A DNA stretch of 64,000 bases. It comes from Pseudo-nitzschia pungens. Taxonomy: Eukaryota; Bacillariophyta; Bacillariophyceae; Bacillariales; Bacillariaceae. The notes under the pieces are model-generated. The model was not told the origin of the DNA. It saw nothing but the letters and a program-made list of their open reading frames with translations, and made no database searches. The stretch's first letter is position 1; every line of letters begins with the position of its first letter. A program made the translations under genes and the position numbers. Shown piece after piece: positions 1 through 10,304 of this stretch. The stretch is from the NCBI GenBank assembly GCA_037355855.1, contig CM074758.1:8219001-8283000 (forward strand). Direction: 5' to 3'.

Positions 1-156
1 AGTGGATCACGCAGTAAAATGATGTAAATTATCACTCAACAGTGCGTATTGGTCTCATCAACGGATCGAGCGACTGACTTTTGTGAAGGGAAATGCGTCG
101 GTATCTCAAACAGCATCTGACAGAGGAGGAATGTTTGGATATTTCAAGACCGTGGT

Positions 157-726
157 CTAATTCATTTTTTCGAGAGGCCTGTTGAATCCATTCTTACGGT
201 TCATGTACTGCCTATACTTCCTGGCCTTGTTCTTTGCAGCTCCTCCCCTAGCTGCAGTAGATTGGTTGTCTTCTACCGCCTGTCCCTTGGTGGATCCAAA
301 CCCATCGAATCCAAGCAGCTTTTTCATCTGTTCTTCTTCGTCCAGCCCCTCGAGTTCCTCCGGACGAACCTCGATGATAGTCTCCTGTGGCTGTTTTTTG
401 TCCCTCGCCCTCTGGTCGGCACCGCCGCCGCCTTGTTCTTTTTCCGCCTGCTGTTGGTCCAGAGCCGCCAATGTTTCGTCCTCTTTTTTCAGTTCCTCTC
501 GCAGACGCGCCATTCGCTCCTCCCGCTCCCGGGCAAGCTTCCGCTGGCGATCCACGACTTCTCCGTCGCGGTCGGTTTTTTGGTTTCGTTTGTTGTGACG
601 CCCATCGTCCTCGTGCTCCTCACGGTACCGGCGATCCGATTGTCGACTCCGCTGTCGGTATCGTTCCGCGTCGTCAGAACCATGATGATATCTATCGTAA
701 CCGGATGTGTGAGAACGGCTGCTCAT
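157..726 (-). CDS. SNRNP27: U4/U6.U5 tri-snRNP 27 kDa protein-like (SNRNP27)
   Basis: Single-exon gene of 189 aa. The N-terminal two thirds is a charged Arg/Ser/Asp/Glu/His-rich low-complexity segment followed by a basic-acidic helix (RKLAREREERMARLREEL). The C-terminus carries the family signature: a KKLLGFDGFGSTKGQ block followed by KARKYRQYMNRKNGFNRPL, which ends the protein as in the animal 27-kDa tri-snRNP protein. That family belongs to the spliceosomal U4/U6.U5 tri-snRNP and acts in the nucleus. The reading frame is open 52 codons further upstream, but that extension reads unlike the family and includes a hydrophobic run, so I start at the ATG complement at 724-726 (MSSRSHTSGY). It is divergently arranged with the dynactin gene, about 0.64 kb apart. 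Human SNRNP27 is about 155 aa, so this is slightly longer because of the low-complexity part. Confidence 0.85.
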   Translation of the reverse strand: MSSRSHTSGYDRYHHGSDDAERYRQRSRQSDRRYREEHEDDGRHNKRNQKTDRDGEVVDRQRKLAREREERMARLREELKKEDETLAALDQQQAEKEQGGGGADQRARDKKQPQETIIEVRPEELEGLDEEEQMKKLLGFDGFGSTKGQAVEDNQSTAARGGAAKNKARKYRQYMNRKNGFNRPLEKMN

Positions 727-1370
727 GATGGATGATCTTCTATTTGTGCGATAATGCACTTCCTTGATTCTACTTACGAGACTCGATGTTATACTATAGG
801 AGATGTTGCTGTGAGGCTGACTTACAGCGGGTGCTAATGCAATGTTTAAAATTAATCTCCACAAGTCAAGATTACTTTCCATTGTGGATCGTAAGTCCCG
901 CTGCTCGTTGCCCGTGACAGTTCTTCACAGCGCGCAGCGAGTTTGTCTCGGCAGCAGTTGCTTCTCAAAAACACGAGTTTCGTGTGAAAAACTCGAACAT
1001 CCGTTAGAAATGGAACGAATGTTTCATTGTCTGTCCTTCGTCCTCATTCGAAACTGGCCCTGTAGAATTACTACCGATACGTACAAGACCAGGACATGGC
1101 ACTGTCCTTACAGTAATATGACCCTCTTCCATACTTGTACCGGTAGTGGAAATGAACGACACCCTACTGTACCAGGTAACCTTATTGAACGCACACAGCA
1201 AAGCAAGCTCTTCCGAAAACTCAAGCACCGCGGTCGCAACGGGGAAATAATGACACTGCAATCCTGCGTGATATCGTCATTGATTATTGTCTCTCAATTC
1301 GAATCGGAAGGAGTCGAGACTTTGAAGGGTTTGTCACGCCTCTTTCACATTCGCTACCAGACCGCAAAGA
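727..1370. other. Divergent intergenic region between SNRNP27 and dynactin p50 genes
   Basis: About 640 bases separating two divergently transcribed genes, so it should hold both promoters. I see no TATA box at a convincing distance from either start and no RNA gene. The open frames here, including a 225-codon one overlapping the dynactin start, have no recognisable protein character. Confidence 0.5.
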
Positions 1371-2561
1371 ATGACAGCACCAGACGCTTCCGAAAATCCC
1401 GCCGTGGTAGAATCGGGTGTAACGACGGATGGTGGAGAGGTTATTTATTCCGATGCGGGCTTGGCCCCCGTTGGCGTAACAAAACCCCCCGTTGTTGTCC
1501 AGGAGCAGACCGCCGGTGACAGCAGCGCGGAGGCCGTTTTGAGTTGCGAACAAATGTCTCCCCAGGCAGCATTCGAAATCTTCCAGGGAAAAGTGTACAA
1601 GGCATCGATCCCGTCTTCGGCTTCCACCTTTGGCAGCAATAGTGTAGAACACGTAGCAAAGGACAGCGACCGATCGTCCCTGCCGCCGCTCGAGCGGCTG
1701 GCCCGTTTGCAGCAAGAAGTGGAGGCATTGGAAGCAGAACTCAGCATAACGGCTGCCGACAGTGGCAGAGAGTTTGATGAGCAGATCGTAAAACTGGCGA
1801 CAGATTTGAAGAATCGACTGGTGACTGCGTCTTCCGCTCACGTGACAGAACAGGACGACTTGACCCGCATGATCCAGCGGCAGTTGGAAGTCATTCAGAC
1901 CAAACAAGACGGGGGTAGTGCCACGGAACAGGGAGCACCTTCGTTGCCAGACACGGGTCTCGTTTATGAATTGTACGGCAACGCTACAAACCCTACGACA
2001 ACCCTTGAAGAACGCTTATTGAATCTGGAACGCGTGTTGGGAAACCCGCAGCAACAGCAACAAGCGTCATCGTCCCAATCCGGAACGTCTTCCTCCGTCT
2101 CCTCGAACAACTACAAATCTCTCCTTCATCGATTGGAAGACATGGAGCAATTAGTTGCGACCGTGGATTCGGCAACACTCGAAAAGACCGCCACCAAGGC
2201 CAAGGTCATTCGGGCCGACCTCGAGGCAGCCAGCAAGGCTCGCAACAAGCTCACGGCCACCTACAAAAAGGAAGACTCGAAAATGATTCAACAGCTCTAC
2301 CAACAAATGATCGACTTGGAAGGCCTGGGAAATTACCTACCCAACCTCGTGGAACGCCTCCAGCAACTCAGCAACCTGCACCAACAAGCATCCACCTTTG
2401 GAACGAGACTCCAAGAATTGGAGCGCGATGCTACCCAGGTGGAGGCTACCGTTGGCCAGTTAGAAGACGGCATGGCCACCTTGCAAACAACCATGGCGCA
2501 GAATATTGTCGCTATGGAAACCAACATGAAGAAACTCGACGAGAAGTTGGGTGCCTTGTAG
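1371..2561 (+). CDS. DCTN2: Dynactin subunit 2 (dynamitin, p50)
   Basis: Single-exon gene of 396 aa, nearly the usual length of dynamitin (about 400 aa). Dynamitin forms the shoulder of dynactin and links the p150Glued arm to the Arp1 filament, so that cytoplasmic dynein can carry cargo on microtubules. Seen in the sequence: an N-terminal acidic/Pro region, a PLERLARLQQEVEALEAEL coiled coil (about residues 103-125), a VYELYG element near residue 200, and a long C-terminal coiled coil. The last part has the diagnostic pattern of dynamitin: QLYQQMIDLEGL, YLPNLVERLQQL and LHQQASTFGTRLQELE. The ATG at 1371 fits family length. Upstream in-frame sequence is not conserved-looking. It shares an upstream region with the divergent SNRNP27 gene. 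Confidence 0.85.
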   Translation: MTAPDASENPAVVESGVTTDGGEVIYSDAGLAPVGVTKPPVVVQEQTAGDSSAEAVLSCEQMSPQAAFEIFQGKVYKASIPSSASTFGSNSVEHVAKDSDRSSLPPLERLARLQQEVEALEAELSITAADSGREFDEQIVKLATDLKNRLVTASSAHVTEQDDLTRMIQRQLEVIQTKQDGGSATEQGAPSLPDTGLVYELYGNATNPTTTLEERLLNLERVLGNPQQQQQASSSQSGTSSSVSSNNYKSLLHRLEDMEQLVATVDSATLEKTATKAKVIRADLEAASKARNKLTATYKKEDSKMIQQLYQQMIDLEGLGNYLPNLVERLQQLSNLHQQASTFGTRLQELERDATQVEATVGQLEDGMATLQTTMAQNIVAMETNMKKLDEKLGAL

Positions 2562-3875
2562 TAGTAGAGATAGACCAAAACCGCGACTGCGTTCCGATTG
2601 TTACAATCGCCGTGTTATAGCGGTATCCCTACTGCAACGCACGCAATATACGTAGTAGAACATTCTTTTGAAGCATCAACAATTATTTTAGAGGAGGACA
2701 GGTTTTTCCAATACAATTGTCCACCTCAATTTGTTTGCGTGGTGAGTATTTGATTATAGATTGAATCTAGTTCTGGGTGGTCGTGGAGTTGTAGATTGTT
2801 GCAGTATGATACTTTCACGGTGGCCCTTGAAAAACTGAAAAGATTTTCAATACTTCTCTAGAGTCATTGTCAAAGTCGCTGGTACGCCCGTTTGTGTGGT
2901 ATAGAAGTGAGCATTGAAATCATGATACTAGCAATACGATAATAGTGGTCTTGATCATGGTGATTCTAGTAGTATTTACATCAAGTCGTGAAACCCTTTT
3001 ACTGCTCTCTCTACGAGTAGTAGTACCAGCAGCATTCACAGAAACAAGGCTTAGTTCCTCTTTGAACAGAATGAATATTGGATGACTTTGACAAGTTTGA
3101 TTTGCGCTGAATTTCACCTGTTATCACGTTGGCTAATCCATTTATCACTACTACTAGTATGGAGAAGTAGGTTTACGTCCACAGTCGTGTTGTTTACACC
3201 AGTAGCAACGTCATCGGCTTGGTGTTGGCCAAGGGACAATGAGGTGAGCAGATGGGGAAGGTATTGCCGTGCACCTCTGAGCGGGGCAGCGGCTGCGTAC
3301 CTCCTGTGGGCATCACTTGGTGCCCGTCTGCGGTGCGCATGCTGTCGTCCCTCTCGTGGAATTTACCTACCTACCATTGGGACCCTCCTCACATACGTCA
3401 TAGTGCTCATCATGGCGCCTTCCGCAAGTTCACCGGGAGTGGGTGTGGAGGTGCAGGCATGTCCCCACCCACATCCTGCAGTTGCGGTGTCCTGTGTCTT
3501 GCCAAACACCAGTATGCATGCAAGTAAATTACGAACAAGCAGAAGTATGAACCACTCATAATTAACCTTACTCTTACACGTGAAAAAGTCGTTCGCCAGT
3601 TTGGCTTCCGGCTCGGCTCGGATTTTAAAAACAAAAATAGGAACCAAAACATCAGTCATCAGTCATGATGGATTCTCAACTTGGAACACGCGAACGAACG
3701 AAGCTCGATCGAAAAAATAATCTTGCAAAGTGGGAAGGGCCATCGTCCCTCGTCCGTAACGGCGTCTTGCTCACAATACAGTGCATTCGTACTCGTACGT
3801 CCTTTTTTTCTCACTCCTGAGTGCCGATCGCAATTGAAAAGCTACCAACCGCACGGCACAGTATCAGAGTCCGAG
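2562..3875. other. Intergenic region with a GC-rich, hairpin-forming patch
   Basis: About 1.3 kb between the dynactin and thioesterase genes. Most is AT-rich and featureless. Bases 3240-3545 are distinctly GC-rich and can form strong hairpins: a 7-bp stem with a 4-nt loop at 3308-3325 (GGGCATC/GGTGCCC), and an 11-position stem around 3436-3471 (GTGGGTGTGGA with TCCCCACCCAC, one mismatch). No protein frame here looks genuine. It may be a structured non-coding RNA or 3' regulatory DNA. I could not match it to snRNA, SRP or tRNA consensus. Confidence 0.35.
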
Positions 3876-5424
3876 ATGGCCTCGCACGCAAAAAAGTTCG
3901 TTGTTGGATCGCTCGGTCGCAGCCGTGATGCACTCCAACGTATTGGCCATCCCAACCGTCATCATCCCGTTCTGAAACGAGCACAGCAGCAACAGGAGAG
4001 ATGCATGATTCGACGGGCCTTCTCGTCCTCCCCGCCCTCCGATGAAAAGATTGCCTCCAACTATATGGAACCTCCACCCGTCAAGCATGCTAGCAAGTTC
4101 AAGGGGCCGATTGTGAATCAATTGTGGGATCTGAGACTCGAGGCCAAACGAAAAGCTGCTTCCTCCGGCGCTATTGACATGGTCCGTCCAAGGCCCCCTT
4201 GCGAATCGATGACAAAAATCGATTACGATTTCGAAAACGACGAGTTCTTGATGGAGCGATATCGCAATCCGTTCGGTCATTTGCGTTTTGGAAAGGTGTT
4301 GGAAGACCTGGACGCGTTGGCAGGGAACATTGCCTTCAGTCACGTCCAGGATCCGGAGGTGAACATTGTAACGGCGAGCGTCGATCGGATTCTTTTGTCC
4401 GGTACCGTTGGTCTGGAGAAGAACCAACAATTGAGTGGAAAAGTGACCTATGTGGGAACATCCTCGATGGAAATTCGGATGCAATGCAAAGGTTTTGAGG
4501 AAGACGACCCTTGGATGGAAGGTAGGTTTCTATGGTTTTGCGAACAATGTATCACACAGACTAATTGGATCACGAGAGAGTTGCTCGGACGCTTTTTGTC
4601 GCGAACGAACACTTCTCGTTCAGACCGAATGTACCTGGTACTTATCCTAATTTGCTTCAAATGCTGGTATCAAAACATTTCTGGCAGCGTACTTCACCTT
4701 TGTTGCCGTGGACCCCAAGACCAAAAAACCAATGAAAATACCGCCACTCCAACCACAGACGTGGCTAGAAAAAGATCAATTCGAGGCCGGCCAACGACGG
4801 GCCCAGCGTCGAAAGGAGGCTCGAAAAAAACTGAAGAATTTCGAAACCCCCCTCGATCCGGAAATCGAGAAGGTTGCAGTGCAGTTGCTTCGTGAAGGAG
4901 GACCACTCATACAAATTCCGAGTCTAGCCAATCCCCAATCTATCTTGATGGAGCAAACCAAGCTTCAGAACTACGAATTGGCTCAGCCACAAACAGCGAA
5001 TCTTGCAAACCAAATATTTGGTGGATTCTTGATGCGTCGAGCGTTTGATTTGGCGTATGCCACGGCCTATGTCTTTGCGGGCCGCCGACCGAGATTTGTT
5101 GAAGTCGACCAGGTCGCCTTCACCATTCCGGTCAACGTTGGGGACCTGACTAACTTTCAGGCGCAAGTTATTTACGCAGATGTGCACGACGAGCTTCGAG
5201 ATTTTAATGTTTATCAAGGGCAAAAACGGGTGCCCGTCATTTCGATAGAGGTATCAGCGTGGGTCGTGGAACCCGAACAAGCATCGGCAAAGCTGTCGAA
5301 CAAGTTCATTTATACCTTTGCAGCGGATGCCGGGATGGACATACGAAAGGTCCTACCGTCAAACATGGAAGAAGCGCGAAAAATGGCTATTCAGATGAGC
5401 AAGCACAAAAATGATTTTGATTGA
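3876..5424 (+). CDS. Mitochondrial acyl-CoA thioesterase, ACOT9-like (double hotdog)
   Basis: Two exons, 3876-4521 and 4688-5424, joined across a 166-bp GT-AG intron, give 460 aa. The junction restores an Ala codon and the AYFTFVAVDPK strand expected in the family. The start at 3876 yields a classic mitochondrial presequence: Arg/Lys/Ser-rich, no acids, ending IRRAFSSSP near residue 50. Two hotdog thioesterase domains follow. The first contains LRFGKVLEDLDALAGNIAF and the second IFGGFLMRRAFDLAYA plus a VDQVAF strand, both matching ACOT9-type acyl-CoA thioesterases that hydrolyse acyl-CoA to free acid and CoA in mitochondria. The C-terminus ends shortly after the second domain. Exact acyl-chain preference cannot be told from sequence. 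The intron was inferred by frame continuity only. Confidence 0.85.
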
Positions 5425-6326
5425 TAGGCATGCCACTTTACAGGGATTGCCTCTGACCATGAACTTCTTGGATCCCTTTCGGACCCCCTCTACCCGCTAA
5501 AAATGGAAAAATTCCTATGATTGCTCGTTATTTGGATTCCACCGTCATCGCGCCTCGCTATGAACTACAAATTCAATCTAGATTCTAAGCCATGCTTTGA
5601 AACCGTTCAAACCCCTCATTGACCATGACAAATAACTATGGATTGCGTACAATTTTTCCTGATCACAAATTCATCACCACCACCAACAACAAGAAGAAGC
5701 ACTAGTAGTAGTAGCACTTTCCATTCCAACTATTCCATGCTATCCTATTCAAACATCATCAGAATATCAATGCGATACTGTGAAAATATAGTATAAAGTA
5801 TCTTCAACCTTGATTTGTTCATAAAAAGGAAGCGTAAGATCTTACAACTTCGCAATGTAAATCAGAAAGGATTGGTTGTCTTTTTTCTTTTCAACCATAA
5901 AAGCCATAACCAATCTGTTATTTCAATCGAGTCGTCACGAGTTTGTTGGATGGAACGAATTAATTTTGAGAGGATGGAATTGAGAATAAAAGTAAAAGAT
6001 ACGGTACGAGTAAATTTCGAGTACTTACGACTATCAGTAAGTTACTACTTGTACCAATTGTCATACCGTTACGCGCAGTAACGCATTAGCGGTTGTACGA
6101 CATGCCATTTTTTACGGTTCTTTTAGTTTGTTCGAAGAGTGTTTTCTGTTTTCTGAATCAAAAATCACGCATCTCATTTGGTATTTTGATTACCAGTAAT
6201 TAGCCAGTAGTGACACCGGTGGTACCGGTACAGCCCACGATCAACAGAAGAGTAGATCATTCGAACCCACTTCTAACACCGAACACACGGTCCCAACTTG
6301 CTACCCGCCCTGCTTTCATCGATAAA
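5425..6326. other. Intergenic region, no gene seen
   Basis: About 0.9 kb, AT-rich, with a GTAGTAGTAG triplet run near 5707. Short open frames (for example 88 codons from 5815) are rich in Lys/Arg/Phe from AT bias and resemble nothing known. The open frame before the next gene begins without an ATG, so 6210-6326 is treated as untranslated. Confidence 0.4.
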
Positions 6327-6833
6327 ATGTCCGAGAATGATCTCAATAGCATCGGCATGGAAGAGTATCGCATCATGGCGCAGATGGAGGCAAGCATGCG
6401 CGTGAGGGACAATACGGGATTCGACATGGCCGAGTACAAGCAGCGATGCCAACTCCTGGAAGAGCAACGGCAGCAAGAAGAAAAGAAAACGACCCTGCCC
6501 TACTACAGAAAGCCGAGTCCGAGATTGCCGCAAACCCGGAATTTCAGCGGCAGCGACGGATCGTCCCGAGAGCCGCCCCTGCCGTTCACCCGCGCGAATC
6601 GACGCTACGGCAAGAGCGCCCGCAATCGCAACGATCGTTCTCGCGTCTCGGAGATATGCCCGGGCGCGGTGGTCCCCCAGAATTCGACCGACGCATCCGC
6701 CGAATCCTCCGGCGAGACCCGTGTCGTGAGGTGCTGGGGATGCAGCGATGACTTCGAAACGCACCTGAGAGTCAATATCCTGGCGACGCTTGTTGAATGC
6801 CCCAAGTGCTTTACCGTCAGCCCGGTCACATAG
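6327..6833 (+). CDS. Conserved-looking hypothetical protein with C-terminal zinc ribbon
   Basis: Single exon, 168 aa from the first in-frame ATG (MSENDLNSIGMEEYR). The N-terminal 50 residues are helical and charged with a Gln/Glu-rich stretch. The middle is Pro/Ser/Arg-rich and probably disordered. The last 35 residues form a compact two-knuckle CxxC...CxxC module (CWGCSDDFETHL, then ECPKCFTVSPVT) that looks like a zinc ribbon binding one metal ion. I do not recognise the family. Such ribbons occur in regulators and in membrane-traffic proteins, so no function is assigned. It is convergent with the RCC1-like gene, 377 bp apart. Codon use and frame are clean, and the C-terminus ends directly after the ribbon. 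Confidence 0.6.
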   Translation: MSENDLNSIGMEEYRIMAQMEASMRVRDNTGFDMAEYKQRCQLLEEQRQQEEKKTTLPYYRKPSPRLPQTRNFSGSDGSSREPPLPFTRANRRYGKSARNRNDRSRVSEICPGAVVPQNSTDASAESSGETRVVRCWGCSDDFETHLRVNILATLVECPKCFTVSPVT

Positions 6834-7210
6834 CCGAGGACCGAGGAGGTTGCGACATTGTTCATTGGCTTTGCTTACGGTTTCGGGATAGGGATCTTTC
6901 TCAAAACGAAAACGATGATTCTCATCGATTCCGAAAAACGTTTCGTTTCTCTGGTCGGGTGCGGTCCTTCTCGATTGACACAACCGAATCCGAATGAACG
7001 GAAACTCAGGGAGCTCGTCTTCGTGCCTCGAGAGCATTCGGAATCAAAAGTTACCTGCCCCATTGCGATGGCATCGGTAACCTCAAAAATAAGCTTCAAT
7101 GCTGCTTAGAGATAGATGAAACGTAGAGAATAGTTGAACACCTGGACACAATATACAGTATGTCTTTTTGACTGTTCCATGCGAGAAAGTAAATTCTACA
7201 ATTGTTGCCT
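6834..7210. other. Convergent intergenic region, no gene seen
   Basis: Space between the 3' ends of the zinc-ribbon and RCC1-like genes, expected to hold both 3' UTRs. Short open frames at 6797-7109 on both strands have no protein character. Confidence 0.4.
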
Positions 7211-8803
7211 CTAGTTGTTTTCTGTCACTACGATCGTATGGCGCCATCCGCGGTGTATTGACCGGATGCTGTGCCCTTGGTCTAACAGAGAGTCCACATA
7301 GGAAGGAGTGAAGTATGCGTAGTCTCGCAGAGTTTCATCGTTCCACAGGTGGACCTGATACACCATGCCTTTGTTGTCGATCACGGTTGTACGATCGTGA
7401 TGGGCTTCAAAATGCCGAACGGGTAGATCGAGGACACCCGACGGAATGAGTTCTACCGGATCCAAGAGCGGTGTTGGCTCGTCGGACGCAATGCCGACGC
7501 CAAAAATGCTTCCATCCTCCATGAGCATCGCTGTGTGATGCGATCCGCAAGATATTCTTTCGACCTTCATAGATTTGTCGTCGGAAGTCTTTGGCAATCC
7601 GAGAACTTGCTGGGGTTTTCTTGCGTCAAAAAGGTTTGCGGTTCCCGCCGATTCTTCCTCGTCGCCGTCGCCGTTGCCATCGCCGTCATTTGGATCGTCC
7701 TCGTCGACGTTGCGAACCATATTTTTCCCCCATACATAAACCTTGTTGTCTCGTGTCAACAGGGCACCGTGGTGAAAGCCGGCTCCGATTTCCGCTACTC
7801 GTTGGGTGTCATCGTCGAGTTTGATCGGTCGTGCCCATGGGTCCTGATCGGCATCCACGACGCGCCCCAGCTGGCCACGCGAGGCCTTCCCCCAGCTGTA
7901 GACCCGACCCTCCTTCGACAGAGCGTATCCGTGTTGGAAACCCAAGCAAACTTGCACCACGGGTTGGTCCTGCTCGGCAGCCGCGTCGTCGCTGATTTTA
8001 TCGCCTCCTCCGATCGGCAATGTTGTCATCGACAAACCCCGAACCGGTTGCGGCGTCCAAACATTGTTGCTGATGGTCCCATTTCCGCACTGGCCTCGAT
8101 TGTTCAAACCCATCGTATAGAGAGAACCGCATTCGGCTATCATGGCGATGACACCGGGTCCGCAGGCTATTTGTTTGATTCTCGTGTCGGCTCCCATCTT
8201 GTTACCGCCGACATCTACCTTCGTCCAATCGTCCAACAGCGAAAACTTTTCGGCGATTTTCCAGGTTTCTTTTTCTTCCGGCACATCGCTCAAGCTCCCC
8301 GTTGCCCATCCGATCAGATTCGAAACCACGCTTCCGACCGGTGTGGTATCGCTGGTGTCGCGGTTCCTGTTGATCCATCGTTGCAGCAGCCGGGGCATGC
8401 GATTCAGCCTCAGGAGCGAAACGAGATCGTGGGGGCGCCCCACGATTCGCAGCGCTCCCCGCGAATCCAAAAAGGCGCTGACGCCCCATCCGACACAGGC
8501 GTGTTGCACGTCGTCGTGCGGGTAGACCAGGACGGGCCGAGACGAGGAGGAAGGGGAAAGCCATTCGAGCGACTTTTTCTCGCCCCCATCGTCGCCCGAC
8601 ATTTCTCCTTCGGCGTTGTAGTCGGTCGTCTCCTCGTCAAACTGACCGGGAATGGTCTTGAAGATGTGTTGACGCGTCAACGCACCCGTCCATCCTTCGC
8701 CAACGCCATAGATAGCGAAAGATCGACGGGGTTGGTGATGCAAACAAGAATCGTCGCGATGCTTGCCAAGGTGTCGCAACCGGAATCTGATGCCGCTTCT
8801 CAT
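7211..8803 (-). CDS. RCC1-repeat protein, probably mitochondrial (RCC1L-like)
   Basis: Single exon, 530 aa from the ATG complement at 8801-8803. That start gives a basic presequence (MRSGIRFRLRHLGKHRDD, then RRSFAIYGVGEGWTG). The frame stays open 33 codons upstream, but the shorter start makes the better mitochondrial leader. At least five to six RCC1-type blades are visible. Their hallmarks are GCGxxH-like turns and W-G pairs: CGPGVIAMIAECGSLYTMG with NNRGQCGNG, CLGFQHGYALSKEGRVYSWG with SRGQLG, IGAGFHHGALLTRDNKVYVWG, and CGSHHTAMLMEDGSIFGVG. These build a seven-bladed propeller. In animals the mitochondrial RCC1-like protein works in mitoribosome assembly and fusion; I infer but cannot show the same role here. 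An acidic Asp/Gly/Asn insert (near DPNDGDGNGDGDEEES) breaks one blade. Confidence 0.75.
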   Translation of the reverse strand: MRSGIRFRLRHLGKHRDDSCLHHQPRRSFAIYGVGEGWTGALTRQHIFKTIPGQFDEETTDYNAEGEMSGDDGGEKKSLEWLSPSSSSRPVLVYPHDDVQHACVGWGVSAFLDSRGALRIVGRPHDLVSLLRLNRMPRLLQRWINRNRDTSDTTPVGSVVSNLIGWATGSLSDVPEEKETWKIAEKFSLLDDWTKVDVGGNKMGADTRIKQIACGPGVIAMIAECGSLYTMGLNNRGQCGNGTISNNVWTPQPVRGLSMTTLPIGGGDKISDDAAAEQDQPVVQVCLGFQHGYALSKEGRVYSWGKASRGQLGRVVDADQDPWARPIKLDDDTQRVAEIGAGFHHGALLTRDNKVYVWGKNMVRNVDEDDPNDGDGNGDGDEEESAGTANLFDARKPQQVLGLPKTSDDKSMKVERISCGSHHTAMLMEDGSIFGVGIASDEPTPLLDPVELIPSGVLDLPVRHFEAHHDRTTVIDNKGMVYQVHLWNDETLRDYAYFTPSYVDSLLDQGHSIRSIHRGWRHTIVVTENN

Positions 8804-9563
8804 TATTCTGTGGAGATGAGACGGAAATTGCGAGCCGCGTAACCTTACGTAGAGGCGCAATGCGTCGAACTGCCGGGGTCCTAATGCTGTAGTGTCCGGC
8901 AAGTCCGGTTTTGTTGATGGGACTCCGATCTCCGATTTTCTCGTCGTAATTACTCGTAATTACACAATAATACGGTAGCATTTTGTACGTACGAGTAAGG
9001 TTACCGTCTGTGTACTCGTGGCCTTAGTAATTATCGTCTGGTTGCGGGGGAAAAATCTGTTGATGCGCCGTAGACTTTTGGACGAAAGTTCGAAAGCACG
9101 AGGTTCAATTTTGAAACGTGCAATAATAGTGGTGGTGGGTTCCGTCAGGGTTCGTTCGAGTACATACAGTACGTACGCAGATAACGAGGGGATTCTTATC
9201 ATCAAATTCAGCTTGTTGGAGAGGGTCGGGGCTGGAAGAGGGCTTTTACGTTTTCAGTTTGTAGTGATGCAAATAATTTTCCCCTTACTACAAATAATTT
9301 TATGACATTTTGGAAAACATTCAGTTCGTTTTGTTTCAGTTTTTGCTCCCTTCCCGCCACGGTCCGGGAGAGGCCCGACTCCACACGAGGTAACTTATGT
9401 TGCAAAGATAACCTTAGTTCGTTCCTCTAGTAGCAGAATAATCCTCATCATCCTGATTTCTCACCACCTGCACGAGAACGATAATAGTTTTCGTCAAATA
9501 ACCTTTATTTTTAGATGTGCCTCTATCTTCGTTCTCTGCATCTCGTGTCGTCTTTTACTTTCT
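8804..9563. other. Intergenic region with TAAGGTTAC-type motifs
   Basis: About 0.76 kb upstream of the RCC1-like gene. It contains GTAACCTTAC just upstream of that gene's start (8837-8846) and GTAAGGTTAC near 8996-9005, a motif recurring in other intergenic regions of the window. No RNA gene or credible protein frame is seen. Confidence 0.4.
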
Positions 9564-10304
9564 TTACATGGGTGTGCACAAATTGTCAATCACCAACCCC
9601 AAATAGTAGTCGAATACCCAGCGGTGGTTGAAACCAAAGCAAGCGCTGGATATTCTTCGGTTCACAACCGACTGGTCGTCGACGATTTCCCGTTCGAGTG
9701 CGAGTGCCGTATTGATAGCGACTTCTCTCGGTTTCTTGCTTGATTTCATCGAAATGTTGGATAGATTCTCCAAATCTTTCTGCTTTGGATAGGTTGATCT
9801 TCCTTTTGATCGTGAGCACCTCTTGTGGACAGTGTGTTCCAGCAGAACTCGTCGCATGTGATTGTGGCAACGAGCGGACTTCAGCTTCACCTTGAACCTA
9901 AGTTCTTTGGAATTCAAGACTTCCATTCGAAACTTCTGCATCTCGCCTCCCGTGTACCAAACATCTTTCGCACATGTCTTGGGTATTTTTCGAACTCTTT
10001 TCACCGTAAGGAATCTCGCAAAAGACACATTTCGAGGGTCCGTCGGGGACACACAGCGCGACGTTTCTTGAATGGAATTGTCACAGTTTGACAAATGTGT
10101 ATTTTTCTTTGTGCAATTGTTATCCTCTGGATGCTCTTTCTTGTGGGCTTTCGGTTGCCTCGCTGTGCACTGTTTCGAATATGATGATATTCTGTCCCTG
10201 AGAATACGGCGTTTCGACTGTGGTGTTATGGCACCGTTTTCTGTGTGTTTGTCATAACCCGTGCTCGTTTTGAGGCGGTCTGCCAATATCAGCCCGTTCG
10301 CCAT
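9564..10304 (-). CDS. Lineage-specific hypothetical protein with a V.F-x-V.V-IP...WYT..EM signature
   Basis: Single exon, 246 aa, ATG start. The core (about residues 92-122) reads NVSFARFLTVKRVRKIPKTC followed by KDVWYTGGEMQKFR. This layout, a short beta pair then W-Y-T-x2-E-M and a helix, recurs in families of small diatom proteins as I know them; its function is unknown. The rest is Lys/Arg/Ser-rich, with a possible helix before the end. No transmembrane segment or signal peptide is seen. It runs in the same direction as the RCC1-like gene but is 0.76 kb away, so it is a separate transcription unit. The call as a real gene rests on the open frame, its length and the WYT motif. Confidence 0.5.
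   Translation of the reverse strand: MANGLILADRLKTSTGYDKHTENGAITPQSKRRILRDRISSYSKQCTARQPKAHKKEHPEDNNCTKKNTHLSNCDNSIQETSRCVSPTDPRNVSFARFLTVKRVRKIPKTCAKDVWYTGGEMQKFRMEVLNSKELRFKVKLKSARCHNHMRRVLLEHTVHKRCSRSKGRSTYPKQKDLENLSNISMKSSKKPREVAINTALALEREIVDDQSVVNRRISSACFGFNHRWVFDYYLGLVIDNLCTPM

Noticed and set aside
842..1519. 225-codon plus-strand frame overlapping the dynactin start
   Set aside because: Composition is unlike a protein, and it overlaps the well-supported dynamitin frame.
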